From Deinococcus budaensis (GTDB lineage Bacteria; Deinococcota; Deinococci; Deinococcales; Deinococcaceae), in NCBI RefSeq assembly GCF_014201885.1, contig NZ_JACHFN010000007.1:1-64000 (forward strand): a stretch of DNA of 64,000 nt, written 5' to 3'. Shown here in pieces: positions 1-8,057 of the stretch. Numbering within the stretch: the first letter of the stretch is position 1; every line of letters starts with the position of its first letter. Both the position numbers and the translations under genes were made by a program. The notes under the pieces were generated by a model, which worked only from the letters and a program-made list of their open reading frames with translations, did no database searches and had not been told where the DNA came from.

Positions 1-113
1 CCGGAGACGACCAGCTTGAGCGGCGCGGCGGGCCAGGCGAGGTCCGGACCCGAGGGGTCCGGGGCGAGGAGGTCCGGCCGGGCAGGGTCCGGGGGAAAGA
101 GCGGGCCAGTCAT
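1..113 (-). CDS. Small GTPase-like protein, N-terminal fragment (cut by window edge)
   Basis: An open frame starts at an ATG at 113 and runs off the left edge. Its first 38 residues are a Pro/Asp-rich leader ending in LKLVVSG, which looks like the first beta strand before a P-loop. The ATG overlaps the stop codon of the upstream DUF4388 gene by four bases (ATGA), so the two are probably translationally coupled. From general knowledge, DUF4388 proteins in Deinococcus often sit beside MglA/Arf-like GTPases. The P-loop itself is outside the window, so the identity is inferred from the strand motif and the neighbour. Confidence 0.5.
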   Translation of the reverse strand, partial: MTGPLFPPDPARPDLLAPDPSGPDLAWPAAPLKLVVS

Positions 114-796
114 GCGCGCGCTCCGGTCAGGCGACGCAGCGCACCCAACAGACGCTGCACCAGCGGCGCCGAAGCCGCTGGCGCACTCCCGTCCATGCCG
201 GGAGTGGGCGGGGGAGAGGCGGCGGTGAGGGGAGCCGCGACCGGGGCCGCCGCCCGTTGCGGCGCGATGAGATCGGCAGCGCGCAGCCGGTGCAGCGTTG
301 CCAGGACCTCCGCTTCGGGGCGGGCCACCCGCGCGGCGAGTTCCGCGCCGCTGGCGCCCGCGAGCAGGTGCGGCGCCAGCAGGGACCAGGCGCCCTCCAG
401 GGAAGCCGGGACGGGCAGCGCCGCTGCCGTGGGCACGAAGCGGGTGTCGGGGTGCGGCAACTGGTCCGGCGGAACCAGCAGTTCGGCCGACGCCTCAAGC
501 AGTTCGGCCAGCCGCAGGTCGTAGAAGTGCGGAGCCGCAGCCGGAAAGTCCCGTTTCTGGAACTCGAAGGCTCCCCGGCCCTGCGCCCGCAGCTCGCGCA
601 GGATGTCGCGGACCTGCGCCGGCTGCTGCACCGGAAAGCCGTCCAGGTACGCGGCGCGCAGGTGTCCCCGGATCAGCAGCAGTTCCAGCGTGCGGCTCTG
701 GTAGGCCTCGTGAAAAAACAGGGTCCCGGTCTGGGATCTGAGGACCTTTGCCAGATCGGTGAGTGCGTGGTGTTCCAGATCACCGAAGAGGGCCAT
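110..796 (-). CDS. DUF4388 domain protein
   Basis: The 228-residue protein begins MALFGDLEHHALTDL, a typical DUF4388 opening (short helices, then the TGTLFF and LLLIRGHLRAAYLDG strands). These domains occur in bacterial signalling and gliding-related proteins. The C-terminal third is Ala/Pro-rich and looks unstructured. The open frame extends upstream to 1081, but I chose the ATG at 796 because AAGGAGT lies just before it and the domain starts there. Its stop overlaps the start of the GTPase-like gene at 113. Confidence 0.8.
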   Translation of the reverse strand: MALFGDLEHHALTDLAKVLRSQTGTLFFHEAYQSRTLELLLIRGHLRAAYLDGFPVQQPAQVRDILRELRAQGRGAFEFQKRDFPAAAPHFYDLRLAELLEASAELLVPPDQLPHPDTRFVPTAAALPVPASLEGAWSLLAPHLLAGASGAELAARVARPEAEVLATLHRLRAADLIAPQRAAAPVAAPLTAASPPPTPGMDGSAPAASAPLVQRLLGALRRLTGARA

Positions 797-1318
797 GTCA
801 ACTCCTTTCAGGGGCGGGGGGGCAGGGCGAGAAGGGCCGAGCAGCCCCCAGAGAGGCGAAAGCCCCGGGGAAACTGGAGAGGCCTGTCTATGGTTGGCTG
901 CTGAAAGGAGTTCTACCCCTCTAAAAATCACAGGTTCATCACACTTCATGTCGAACGGTTCGAACTCGAAACAGCAAGCCGTCTGACAGGGCCTTTTTTG
1001 TGTGTCTCCCCCTGTCTGGGGGGGGCCGGGTGGGCACGCAGGCGCCAGAGCCGCCCTCCCGCGCGGAGGGCCAGTCCCCACGTCTCAAGCCCTCAGGGGA
1101 CCGACCCAGCCAGGGCCAGCAAAGCGGCTGCCCTGGCTCTGGAAGTCACGTGGTTTGGAGGCGCGCCGGGGCCGACGGGCAGAGGAGAGAGGGGCGCTCC
1201 CTCAGGCCGTCCTCCAGGGCAACGCGGTGCTGGCCCGGCTCCCGGCATGGCGCGCCCGGCCTGAGGCGCCAGACCGTGAGCTATCGTGAGACCCGGGTGA
1301 GAAACCGCGAGACCGGCC
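797..1318. other. Intergenic region, promoter side of the DUF4388 gene
   Basis: I see no convincing gene in these 522 bases. Open frames here are short, Pro/Gly/Arg-rich and lack ribosome-binding sites. The left half holds the putative minus-strand promoter and a palindrome (separate entry). The right half is featureless GC-rich sequence. Confidence 0.5.
927..963 (-). promoter_or_regulatory. Putative promoter with overlapping palindrome upstream of DUF4388 gene
   Basis: On the minus strand a TTCGAC box (955-950) and a TGTGAT box (932-927) are 17 bases apart. The upstream box lies inside a perfect palindrome at 951-963, TCGAAC-G-GTTCGA. A repressor bound there would cover the -35 region. This is inference from spacing and symmetry only; the 5' untranslated region would be about 120 bases. 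Confidence 0.35.
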
Positions 1319-1543
1319 TTACAGCACCCCGCCGCCCAGGAACAGCCGCAGCGCCGCGAGGGCGATCAGCACCAGGTTGAGGACCTGGCCCGGTCGGCTG
1401 CGGCCCACCGCGCCGAAGATCAGCCCCAGGATCGCAAGCGGCAGGGTCAGGAACCAGTTGGTCCAGCCCAGCAGAGGGATAAAGCCCAGCAGCAGCGCGA
1501 GAGCGGCCAGGACACCGGCGACGATCGACAACGTGTTCCACAT
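1319..1543 (-). CDS. Small two-helix membrane protein
   Basis: A 74-residue protein starting MWNTLSIVAGVLAAL, with two hydrophobic segments (about residues 4-24 and 28-46) and a shorter C-terminal one (about 54-70). GGAGGA sits about seven bases before the ATG at 1543. I recognise the pattern as a conserved small Deinococcus membrane protein but know no function. It stands alone on the minus strand. Confidence 0.65.
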   Translation of the reverse strand: MWNTLSIVAGVLAALALLLGFIPLLGWTNWFLTLPLAILGLIFGAVGRSRPGQVLNLVLIALAALRLFLGGGVL

Positions 1544-1800
1544 AGACGTTCCTCCGGGTGTCTCCCCCCAGGTCTCTCCAGTCCGTGTCCGCTGCGCCCG
1601 ATATACCACAGTGCGGCGGCCTCCTCCGGCCCCGGCCCGCGCCGTCCGACCCGGCCGAACCGTGAGGCGGAGATTTGCACGCTTTCTTGGGCCTCTCACT
1701 TTTCAGACAGTTTGCTCCCCCACGCTAGGCGGGTCCCCCCTCATCCTCAGTCTTCCCGACTGCCGATCTCTCTGCGTTGTTTCAGGAAGGGGCAAGAACG

Positions 1801-2310
1801 ATGGCCGACGCCCGACCGTTCCGTTATCAGGCGACTTTTCAGGACCCTGGGCAGGCGAAAGACGACTTTGCCGCCGTCTCGGCGCTGCACCGGACCGGGC
1901 TGCTGGGCACCTACGGGGCCGCCCTGATCACCCGGGACCCAGGCTCGGGGGAGGTGTGGCTGTCCACCCGCGCGCTGCCTGCCGAGCGTAGCGCGGTGCT
2001 GGGCGCCGTGCTCGGCCTGCTGCTGGGGCGGCTGCTGAGGGCCTCGCTGCTGCTCTCGGCCGCCGCCGGGGCGCTCGCGGGGGGCGTGACCGGGCACCTG
2101 CGCGCCGGGCTGCCGCGCCGGGAACTGCAAGCCCTCGCCGCCACCCTCGCGCCCGGCGAGTCGGCGGTGGTGGTGGTCGGGGAGTCGCGGCTGGAAGAGG
2201 CGCTGCGGCAGGCGGGGGAGCGCGCGGCCCGGCGGCTCGCGCGGCGGCGGGAGGAGGTGCGGCAGATCAACCGGCAAGGGGAAGAAGCGGCCCAGCGAAC
2301 AGGCGCCTGA
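1801..2310 (+). CDS. DUF1269-like membrane-associated protein
   Basis: The 169-residue product has an N-terminal alpha/beta domain (GLLGTYGAALITRDP, GEVWLSTRA), a glycine- and alanine-rich hydrophobic stretch (about 66-100) and a charged, Arg-rich C-terminal helix. This fits the DUF1269 family of unknown function. An in-frame ATG lies at 1777, but the one at 1801 follows AGGAAGGGG at reasonable spacing and begins MADARPF. The FMN reductase gene follows after 48 bases. Confidence 0.65.
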   Translation: MADARPFRYQATFQDPGQAKDDFAAVSALHRTGLLGTYGAALITRDPGSGEVWLSTRALPAERSAVLGAVLGLLLGRLLRASLLLSAAAGALAGGVTGHLRAGLPRRELQALAATLAPGESAVVVVGESRLEEALRQAGERAARRLARRREEVRQINRQGEEAAQRTGA

Positions 2311-2358
2311 CCTTGGGCCGCATCCTCCCCCTTCCCCTCGTCTCCCAGGAGTCCACCC

Positions 2359-2937
2359 ATGACCACCACCACTCCCCTGCGCATCCTCGGCATCGCGGGC
2401 AGCCTGCGCGAGGGGTCCTACAACCGCGCCACCCTGCGCGCCGCGACCGAACTCGTCCCGGACGGCGCCGTCATCGAGACCTTCGAGCTGAACGGCCTCC
2501 CCGCCTACAACCAGGACGAGGAGCGAAACCCGCCCGAGAAGGTCAGGGAACTCAAGCGCCGCATCCGCGAGGCCGACGCCCTGCTGATCGTGACGCCCGA
2601 GTACAACTACTCCATTCCCGGCGTGCTGAAAAATGCCATTGACTGGGCCTCGCGGCCCTACGGCGACAACTCCTTCGACGGCAAACCGGCGGCGATCATG
2701 GGGGCCAGCATCGGTTCCATCGCCACGGCGCGGGCGCAGTACGACCTGCGGAAGATGTTCGTGTACCTCAACGTCTTCGCGCTCAACCAGCCGGAGGTGA
2801 TGATCGGCCACGCCCAGGACCGCTTCGACGAGGAGGGCAACCTGATCGACGAGACGACCCGCGCCTTCATCCGTCAGCAGCTCGAAGCCCTCATCAAGTG
2901 GACGCGGCGGCTGGAGCGGGGCAAGGAGGGGGCATGA
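2359..2937 (+). CDS. NADPH-dependent FMN reductase family protein
   Basis: The 192-residue protein carries the flavin-binding GSLREGSYN loop (residues 14-22) and the signature [17 protein letters not shown], so it belongs to the flavodoxin-fold NAD(P)H:FMN/quinone reductases (ChrR/YieF-like). Such enzymes reduce quinones, chromate or azo dyes in the cytosol. Length is normal. AGGAG precedes the ATG. Its stop overlaps the following truncated dehydrogenase by four bases (ATGA), suggesting one transcript. Confidence 0.88.
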   Translation: MTTTTPLRILGIAGSLREGSYNRATLRAATELVPDGAVIETFELNGLPAYNQDEERNPPEKVRELKRRIREADALLIVTPEYNYSIPGVLKNAIDWASRPYGDNSFDGKPAAIMGASIGSIATARAQYDLRKMFVYLNVFALNQPEVMIGHAQDRFDEEGNLIDETTRAFIRQQLEALIKWTRRLERGKEGA

Positions 2938-3332
2938 CCGAGGGCGCGAACGCGATGGCCGCCCAGGGGATGACGCTGGACTACACGGGCGAGGTGGTCC
3001 TCGTGACCGGGGGCAGCACGGGCATCGGGCGGGCGACCTCCCTCGCCTTTGCCCGCCAGGGGGCGCGGGTGGTCATCGGCGACCTCGCCGACGAGGCCAA
3101 TGAGACTGTCGAGATGATCAGGGATGGCGTCTGCGTCAACGCCCCCGCCCCCGGCCTGGTCGAGACGCCCATGACCCGGCGCTGGCTGGACGACCCCGAG
3201 ATGCGGCGGGGGGCCGTCCTCGCCGGGCCGCCGGAGGAGATGAGCGGCATGGTGCTCTTTCTCTGCTCGCCGCTGGCCTCCTTCGCCACCGGACAGGTGT
3301 TCGTCGTGGACGGCGGGCAGACCGCGCACTGA
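2934..3332 (+). pseudogene. Short-chain dehydrogenase with an in-frame internal deletion
   Basis: The 132-residue frame has the Rossmann N-terminus ([14 protein letters not shown], then an Asp after the second strand) but passes straight from VEMIRDG into [15 protein letters not shown]. That is the strand-6/PG region normally about 100 residues later. The C-terminus ([13 protein letters not shown]) is intact. The missing block would carry NNAG, the catalytic Ser and YxxxK, so it cannot be an active dehydrogenase. Family length is about 250 residues. The frame is still open, so a short protein may be made. Coupled to the FMN reductase by ATGA. Confidence 0.75.
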
Positions 3333-3355
3333 CTTCTCTGCGGGAGGAACCCGAC

Positions 3356-3934
3356 ATGACCCAGAACAGCGACCTCGGCCCCGCCCCCCGCTCGTCCTCG
3401 CTGCGTGCCGCTGCCCGTTCCTCGTGGGGCTGGACGGTGGCGCGCGGCGTGCTGACCCTGATCTTCGGCATCCTCGCGCTGATCTGGCCGGGCGCGGCCT
3501 TCCTGTCGCTCGCCATCGTATTCGGCGCCTACGCCTTCGTGGACGGCGTCGCCACGCTGATCGGCGGCTTTGCCTCACGCTCGGGGGGCGTGCGCTGGCC
3601 CCTGATCCTCAGCGGGGTGCTGGGCATCGTCGCGGGGGTCATCACCTTCGTCAACCCCGGCGCGACCGTGCTGGCGCTGCTGTGGTTGATCGCCGCCTGG
3701 GCGCTGGTGCGCGGCATTCTGGAGATCGTCGCGGCGATCCGCTGGCGGGCAGAGATTCCCGGGGCGGGCGAATGGCTGGTCGGCCTCAGCGGCCTGCTGC
3801 TCGTGATCCTGGGCCTCCTGCTCTTGTTCAACCCGCTCGCCGGGATCATCACGACCGCGTACCTGATCGGCTTTTACGCCGTCCTGGCGGGCATCGTGCT
3901 GATCCTGCTGGGCTTCCGGCTGCGGAACCTGTAG
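3356..3934 (+). CDS. HdeD-family (DUF308) membrane protein
   Basis: A 192-residue membrane protein with about six hydrophobic segments arranged as tandem pairs (LTLIFGILALIWPGAAF and a later GVLGIVAGVITFVNPGAT), the repeat pattern of DUF308/HdeD. In E. coli HdeD is linked to acid resistance; here the role is unknown. GGGAGGAAC precedes the ATG. It follows the truncated dehydrogenase by 23 bases and is probably co-transcribed. Confidence 0.8.
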   Translation: MTQNSDLGPAPRSSSLRAAARSSWGWTVARGVLTLIFGILALIWPGAAFLSLAIVFGAYAFVDGVATLIGGFASRSGGVRWPLILSGVLGIVAGVITFVNPGATVLALLWLIAAWALVRGILEIVAAIRWRAEIPGAGEWLVGLSGLLLVILGLLLLFNPLAGIITTAYLIGFYAVLAGIVLILLGFRLRNL

Positions 3935-4076
3935 GCCGCCTGAGCGCGGTGGGCCAGGCCCAGGGAGTGTGAAGTCAGACACAAGGTGGGCGCCAGAAAG
4001 TGTGGGAGCCGCTGCGCCTCAGTTGACACGAACAGCGCCAGACGCCCACGACGCGCGCCTGAAGGAGGCCCGGCCC

Positions 4077-5057
4077 ATGACCCGTTCGTCCTCTCCCGCT
4101 CCAGCCCAGGGCCAGCCCCCTGCCCCCGCTCCTTTCCCCCAGATGGTCTGGATTCCCGGCGGCACCTTCCGCATGGGTTCGGACAGGTTCTACCCCGAGG
4201 AGCGCCCCGCCCACCGCGTCACCGTGGACGGCTTCTGGATGGACGAGCACCCGGTCACCAACGGCGAGTTCGCCCGCTTCGTGGGGGCCACCGGGTACGT
4301 CACCGTGGCCGAGCGGGCGCCGAACCCGGCGGACTATCCGGGCGCCGACCCGGCCCTGCTGGTGCCCGGCTCGCTGGTCTTTCGCCCGCCGCCGCACCGC
4401 GTCAGCCTGCGCGATCTCGGCGCGTGGTGGGCCTACGTCCCCGGCGCGTGCTGGAAGCACCCCGAGGGACCGGGCAGTACCCTCGACGGACGCTACCGCC
4501 ACCCCGCCGTCCACCTCGCCTTTGAAGACGCCGCCGCCTACGCCGCCTGGATGGGCAAGACCCTCCCCACCGAGGCCGAGTGGGAATTCGCCGCGCGGGG
4601 TGGGCTGGAGGGCGCCACCTACGTGTGGGGCGACGAGTTCGCGCCGGGGGGGCACCAGATGGCGAACACCTGGCAGGGCGAGTTCCCGTGGCTGAACCTG
4701 GAACTCGACGGCTACGCGGGCACCTCCCCGGTGTGCATCTTCCCGCCGGGCGGCTACGGCCTCTACGACATGGCGGGCAACGTGTGGGAGTGGACGAGCG
4801 ACTTCTTCCGGCCCCGTCACCCGGGCGAGGTGGGGGAGGCCTGTTGCATCCCCCGCAACCCCCGGGTGGACTCGGCACAGGGGAGCCATGCCCACGACGG
4901 ACCTGACTCGCACATCCCCCGCCGGGTCCTCAAGGGCGGCTCGCACCTGTGCGCCCCGAACTTCTGCCTGCGTTACCGCCCGGCGGCCCGCCAGGGCGAG
5001 GCGGTGGACACGTCCACGGGTCACATCGGTTTTCGCTGCATCGTCCGGGCGACGTGA
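4077..5057 (+). CDS. Formylglycine-generating enzyme (sulfatase maturation)
   Basis: The 326-residue protein is a complete SUMF1-type domain: MVWIPGGTFRMGSD near the start, LPTEAEWEFAARGG and YDMAGNVWEWTSD in the core, and GGSHLCAPNFCLRYRP at the end. The two cysteines, C292 and C297, have the five-residue spacing of the catalytic pair in aerobic formylglycine-generating enzymes, which separates it from redox-inactive family members. The enzyme oxidises the Cys of a CxPSR motif to formylglycine. A sulfatase with CTPSR lies 1.2 kb downstream on the same strand, its likely client. AAGGAGG precedes the ATG at 4077, which I prefer to upstream in-frame starts. Confidence 0.88.
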   Translation: MTRSSSPAPAQGQPPAPAPFPQMVWIPGGTFRMGSDRFYPEERPAHRVTVDGFWMDEHPVTNGEFARFVGATGYVTVAERAPNPADYPGADPALLVPGSLVFRPPPHRVSLRDLGAWWAYVPGACWKHPEGPGSTLDGRYRHPAVHLAFEDAAAYAAWMGKTLPTEAEWEFAARGGLEGATYVWGDEFAPGGHQMANTWQGEFPWLNLELDGYAGTSPVCIFPPGGYGLYDMAGNVWEWTSDFFRPRHPGEVGEACCIPRNPRVDSAQGSHAHDGPDSHIPRRVLKGGSHLCAPNFCLRYRPAARQGEAVDTSTGHIGFRCIVRAT

Positions 5058-5078
5058 GGTCCGGCGAGGGAGGAACGT

Positions 5079-5372
5079 ATGGGCTGTCTGTTCGGTATTT
5101 TCGCGGGTCTGTTTCCCCGTCTGGGCGTGCTGCTGATCTGGCTGGCGCGGCCCGTCCTGTTCACCGCTGCGTTCGGCGGGGCATGATTGCTGCCGATCCT
5201 CGGGGTGATCTTCCTGCCCTTCACCACGCTGCTGTACGTCCTGCTGTGGACCCCGCTGGGGTTGCCGCCGCTGAGCTGGCTGTGGCTGATCCTGGCGGTG
5301 CTGCTGGACCTGGGAAGCTGGGGCAGCACGGGCTACGCCAACCGCGACCGCTACGTCAGGCGGCGGGCGTGA
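5079..5372 (+). pseudogene. Small membrane protein interrupted by an in-frame TGA
   Basis: One reading frame runs from an ATG at 5079 (MGCLFGIFAGLFPRLG) through codon 36, which is TGA at 5184-5186, and on without a frame change (LLPILGVIFLPFTTLLYVLLW) to the stop at 5370-5372. Removing the stop gives a 97-residue protein with three or four membrane segments. A TGG to TGA change is the simplest explanation, because similar small membrane proteins as I know them have Trp there. GGGAGGAAC precedes the ATG. A TTG at 5187 could in principle restart translation. Confidence 0.65.
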
Positions 5373-5381
5373 GGGGCACCC

Positions 5382-6239
5382 ATGTTTGAGTTCCTGCAAC
5401 GGCTCGCCGGGTTCACCGTCCCGATCTTCGTGATCGCCACCATGCTCAACGTCGGCCTGACCCAGAAGCCGTCGGACATCGTGCGCTACTGGAAGGAGTG
5501 GCCCTTCGTCCTCAAGATGTTGCTGGCGAACTTCGTGCTGGCGCCGCTGGTGATGGTTCTGGCGACAAACTTTTTTACCTTCGACCCGGCGCTGGAGGCG
5601 GGCCTGCTGATCTTCGCGCTGTGCGCCGGGGCGCCCTTCCTGATCAAGCTCACCCAGGCGTCCGAGCACGACATCGCCCTGGGTGCCGCCACCATGCTGC
5701 TGCTGATGGTGGGCACGGTGATCTACGCGCCGCTGGTGCTGCCCCTGGTGCTGGAGGGCGTGTCCGTGGACGCCTGGGCGGTCGCGCGCGCGCTTTTCCT
5801 GCAATTGCTGCTCCCCATCGCCGTCGGGATGCTGCTGGTGCAGTTTCTGGAGGGATTCGCGGGGGCGATCCAGCCCTGGGCAGCCAAGATCGGCAATTAC
5901 GCCCTGTACGTGGTGCTCGGTGCCACGTTGATCGGCTACCTGCCCAACATGCTGAACATCGTGGGGACGGGGGCCATCCTGCTCGGCGTCGTGTTCGTGC
6001 TGGTGGCGTTTGGCATCGGGTACGTGCTGGGCAAGGGCGAGGACCACACCGAGGACGTGGGCGGCCTGGGCACCGCGCAGCGCAACACTGCCGCCGGACT
6101 GATCATCGCCACCCAGAACTTCACCGACCCCAACGTGCTGGTGATCCTGACCCTCGCCAACACCATCGGCATCGTCATGCTGCTCTTCCTCGCCCGCAGG
6201 CTCAGCCGCGACAACGAGGGCCAGACCGAGAAAGCCTGA
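5382..6239 (+). CDS. BASS-family (bile acid:sodium symporter-like) transporter
   Basis: The 285-residue protein has about eight to nine hydrophobic segments and BASS-type motifs, with GAPFLIKLTQAS in the first half and NTAAGLIIATQNFTDPNVLV in the second. BASS transporters take up organic anions with sodium, including sulfated steroids in animals, as well as pantoate or bile acids. It sits between the formylglycine-generating enzyme and the sulfatase genes, so an organosulfate substrate is a reasonable inference, but nothing in the sequence shows it. It is slightly shorter than typical members. Confidence 0.75.
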   Translation: MFEFLQRLAGFTVPIFVIATMLNVGLTQKPSDIVRYWKEWPFVLKMLLANFVLAPLVMVLATNFFTFDPALEAGLLIFALCAGAPFLIKLTQASEHDIALGAATMLLLMVGTVIYAPLVLPLVLEGVSVDAWAVARALFLQLLLPIAVGMLLVQFLEGFAGAIQPWAAKIGNYALYVVLGATLIGYLPNMLNIVGTGAILLGVVFVLVAFGIGYVLGKGEDHTEDVGGLGTAQRNTAAGLIIATQNFTDPNVLVILTLANTIGIVMLLFLARRLSRDNEGQTEKA

Positions 6240-6293
6240 TCGTCACCCATCTCGTGGGGCAGCTCACGGCGGGAAATTCAGGGAGGGAACCGT

Positions 6294-8021
6294 ATGACGA
6301 AAGAAAACGGCGGGAACGAACAGAAGAAAGCACAGCTCAAGGACGGACAGCGCGGCGGAGGGCAGCGGCCTAACATCCTCGTTCTGTGCATCGATCAGTG
6401 GGACGTGCACATGAAGCTGCCCGACGGGGTCGAGTTGCCCGCCCTGGAGCGCCTCCAGCAACAGGGCGTCACCTTCGACCGCCACTACTGCACCGTGCCC
6501 ATCTGCACGCCGAGCCGCGCGACGATGTGGACCGGGCAGCACGCCAAGAAAGTCGGGCTGTGGGACAACACCAACTTCGCCTGGATTCCGCACGGCCTCT
6601 CGCCCGACGTGCCCACGCTGGGGACCATGCTGCGCGAGCAGGGCTACCACACGGTCTTCAAGGGCAAGTGGCATCTCAGCGAGTCGCAGCCCGGCGAGGA
6701 CATGCTCGAACCGTACGGCTTTTCCGACTACCAGGGCTGGGGCGACATGTTCGGCTCTCCCCTTCAGGGCGAGATGCTCGACGGCACCGTCGCCATGCAC
6801 GCGGTGGACTGGCTGGAGAACAAGGCGCCGGACGTGGACCAGCCCTGGCTCTTGGTCGCCAGCATGGTCAACCCGCACGACATCATGTACTTCTACTCGG
6901 ACCCCGAGGCCGAGTTCCGGTGGGGCGAGGGCGAGCCGATCATGCGGCCCAAGCTCCACGGGGCGCAACAGCTCGGCTTCTTCGAGGACTGGGACCCCGA
7001 GCTGCCCGCCAACCTCCACGACGACCTCTCGGGGCAGCCGCCCGGCGTGCGCTCCTACCAGGAGAATATCCGCCTCACGTATGGGGCACCGCCCGAGAGC
7101 CGCGACGACCTGTGGAAGGCGCGGCGCAACTACCTCATCAACTGCATGCGCCTCGTGGACGCCGAGTTTCAGAAGGTTCTGGACGCGCTCGACCGCCGGG
7201 GCCTGTGGGAGAACACCATCGTGATCTACACCAGCGATCACGGCGAGATGAACGGCGCCCACCAGATGCACCAGAAGGGCGCCATCCACTACGACGAGGC
7301 CGCCGTGGTCAACCTGACGGCGGTGGTGCCGGGCGGGCCGCAGGGGGAGAAGACCGGCTCGGTCGGCTCGCACCTCGACCTCGTGCCCACGCTGCTCGAC
7401 TTCGCGGGGGTGAGCGAGGAGGAGCGGCACTCGCGGTATCCGCAGCTCAGGGGGCGGTCCCTGCGCGGGGTGATCCAGCAGCCCGATCAGACGGGGCCGC
7501 GCGGCAGCGCCCAGCAGCCGGGCGACGGGGCGCTGATCACGTGGGACGGCCTGAACATGCTCGACCCGCAGTGGAACGCCACCGGGGCAATGGGCGGCCT
7601 CACGGACCTGGGCCTGGACGAGGCGGGGCTGAAAGAGGCCCTGCGCAAGACGGGGGAGGAGTACGGGGCGCCGGACTTCTCGCGCCGGACCTTTTTCCGC
7701 GCGGTCGTGGACGGGCGCTACAAGCTGGTGCGCTGGTTCAGCCCGGAAGAGTATGTCCAGCCGGGCACCCTGAACGAGCTGTACGCCCGCAGCGACGTGA
7801 CCCTGCACGACCTGCGCGACGACCCCGGCGAGATGGAAAACCTCGGCAGCCTGGACCACCCGGGGTACGACCCGGCGCTCGTGGGGCAGATGCTCGGCAA
7901 GCTCACGGCCCTGATCGAGCACGAGCTGGGCGAGGACGACTGCCCCTTCGACCTGAACATGTTCGGCACGCGCGAGGTGAAGGACAAGCAGGCGAAGGCC
8001 GGGGCGAGCGGGGATGACTGA
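6294..8021 (+). CDS. Type I sulfatase (formylglycine-dependent)
   Basis: The 575-residue alkaline-phosphatase-superfamily enzyme carries the full sulfatase signature CTPSR-x4-TG, with C71 the residue converted to formylglycine. Further motifs are NILVLCIDQWD (metal site), GYHTVFKGKWHL and YTSDHGEM (residues near 314). The first 25 residues are charged and hydrophilic with no signal peptide, so it should be cytosolic. It would then need its substrate imported, which fits the upstream BASS transporter, while the SulP genes downstream could move the released sulfate. AGGGAGG precedes the ATG. The natural substrate cannot be read from sequence. Confidence 0.9.
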   Translation: MTKENGGNEQKKAQLKDGQRGGGQRPNILVLCIDQWDVHMKLPDGVELPALERLQQQGVTFDRHYCTVPICTPSRATMWTGQHAKKVGLWDNTNFAWIPHGLSPDVPTLGTMLREQGYHTVFKGKWHLSESQPGEDMLEPYGFSDYQGWGDMFGSPLQGEMLDGTVAMHAVDWLENKAPDVDQPWLLVASMVNPHDIMYFYSDPEAEFRWGEGEPIMRPKLHGAQQLGFFEDWDPELPANLHDDLSGQPPGVRSYQENIRLTYGAPPESRDDLWKARRNYLINCMRLVDAEFQKVLDALDRRGLWENTIVIYTSDHGEMNGAHQMHQKGAIHYDEAAVVNLTAVVPGGPQGEKTGSVGSHLDLVPTLLDFAGVSEEERHSRYPQLRGRSLRGVIQQPDQTGPRGSAQQPGDGALITWDGLNMLDPQWNATGAMGGLTDLGLDEAGLKEALRKTGEEYGAPDFSRRTFFRAVVDGRYKLVRWFSPEEYVQPGTLNELYARSDVTLHDLRDDPGEMENLGSLDHPGYDPALVGQMLGKLTALIEHELGEDDCPFDLNMFGTREVKDKQAKAGASGDD

Positions 8022-8057
8022 CCGGGGCACCCCCACCAGAGGAAGCGTCCCGCCCCC

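Noticed and set aside
970..1012. Terminator at the T-run near 1000
   Set aside because: The T-run is preceded by only a three- to four-base stem, too weak to call.
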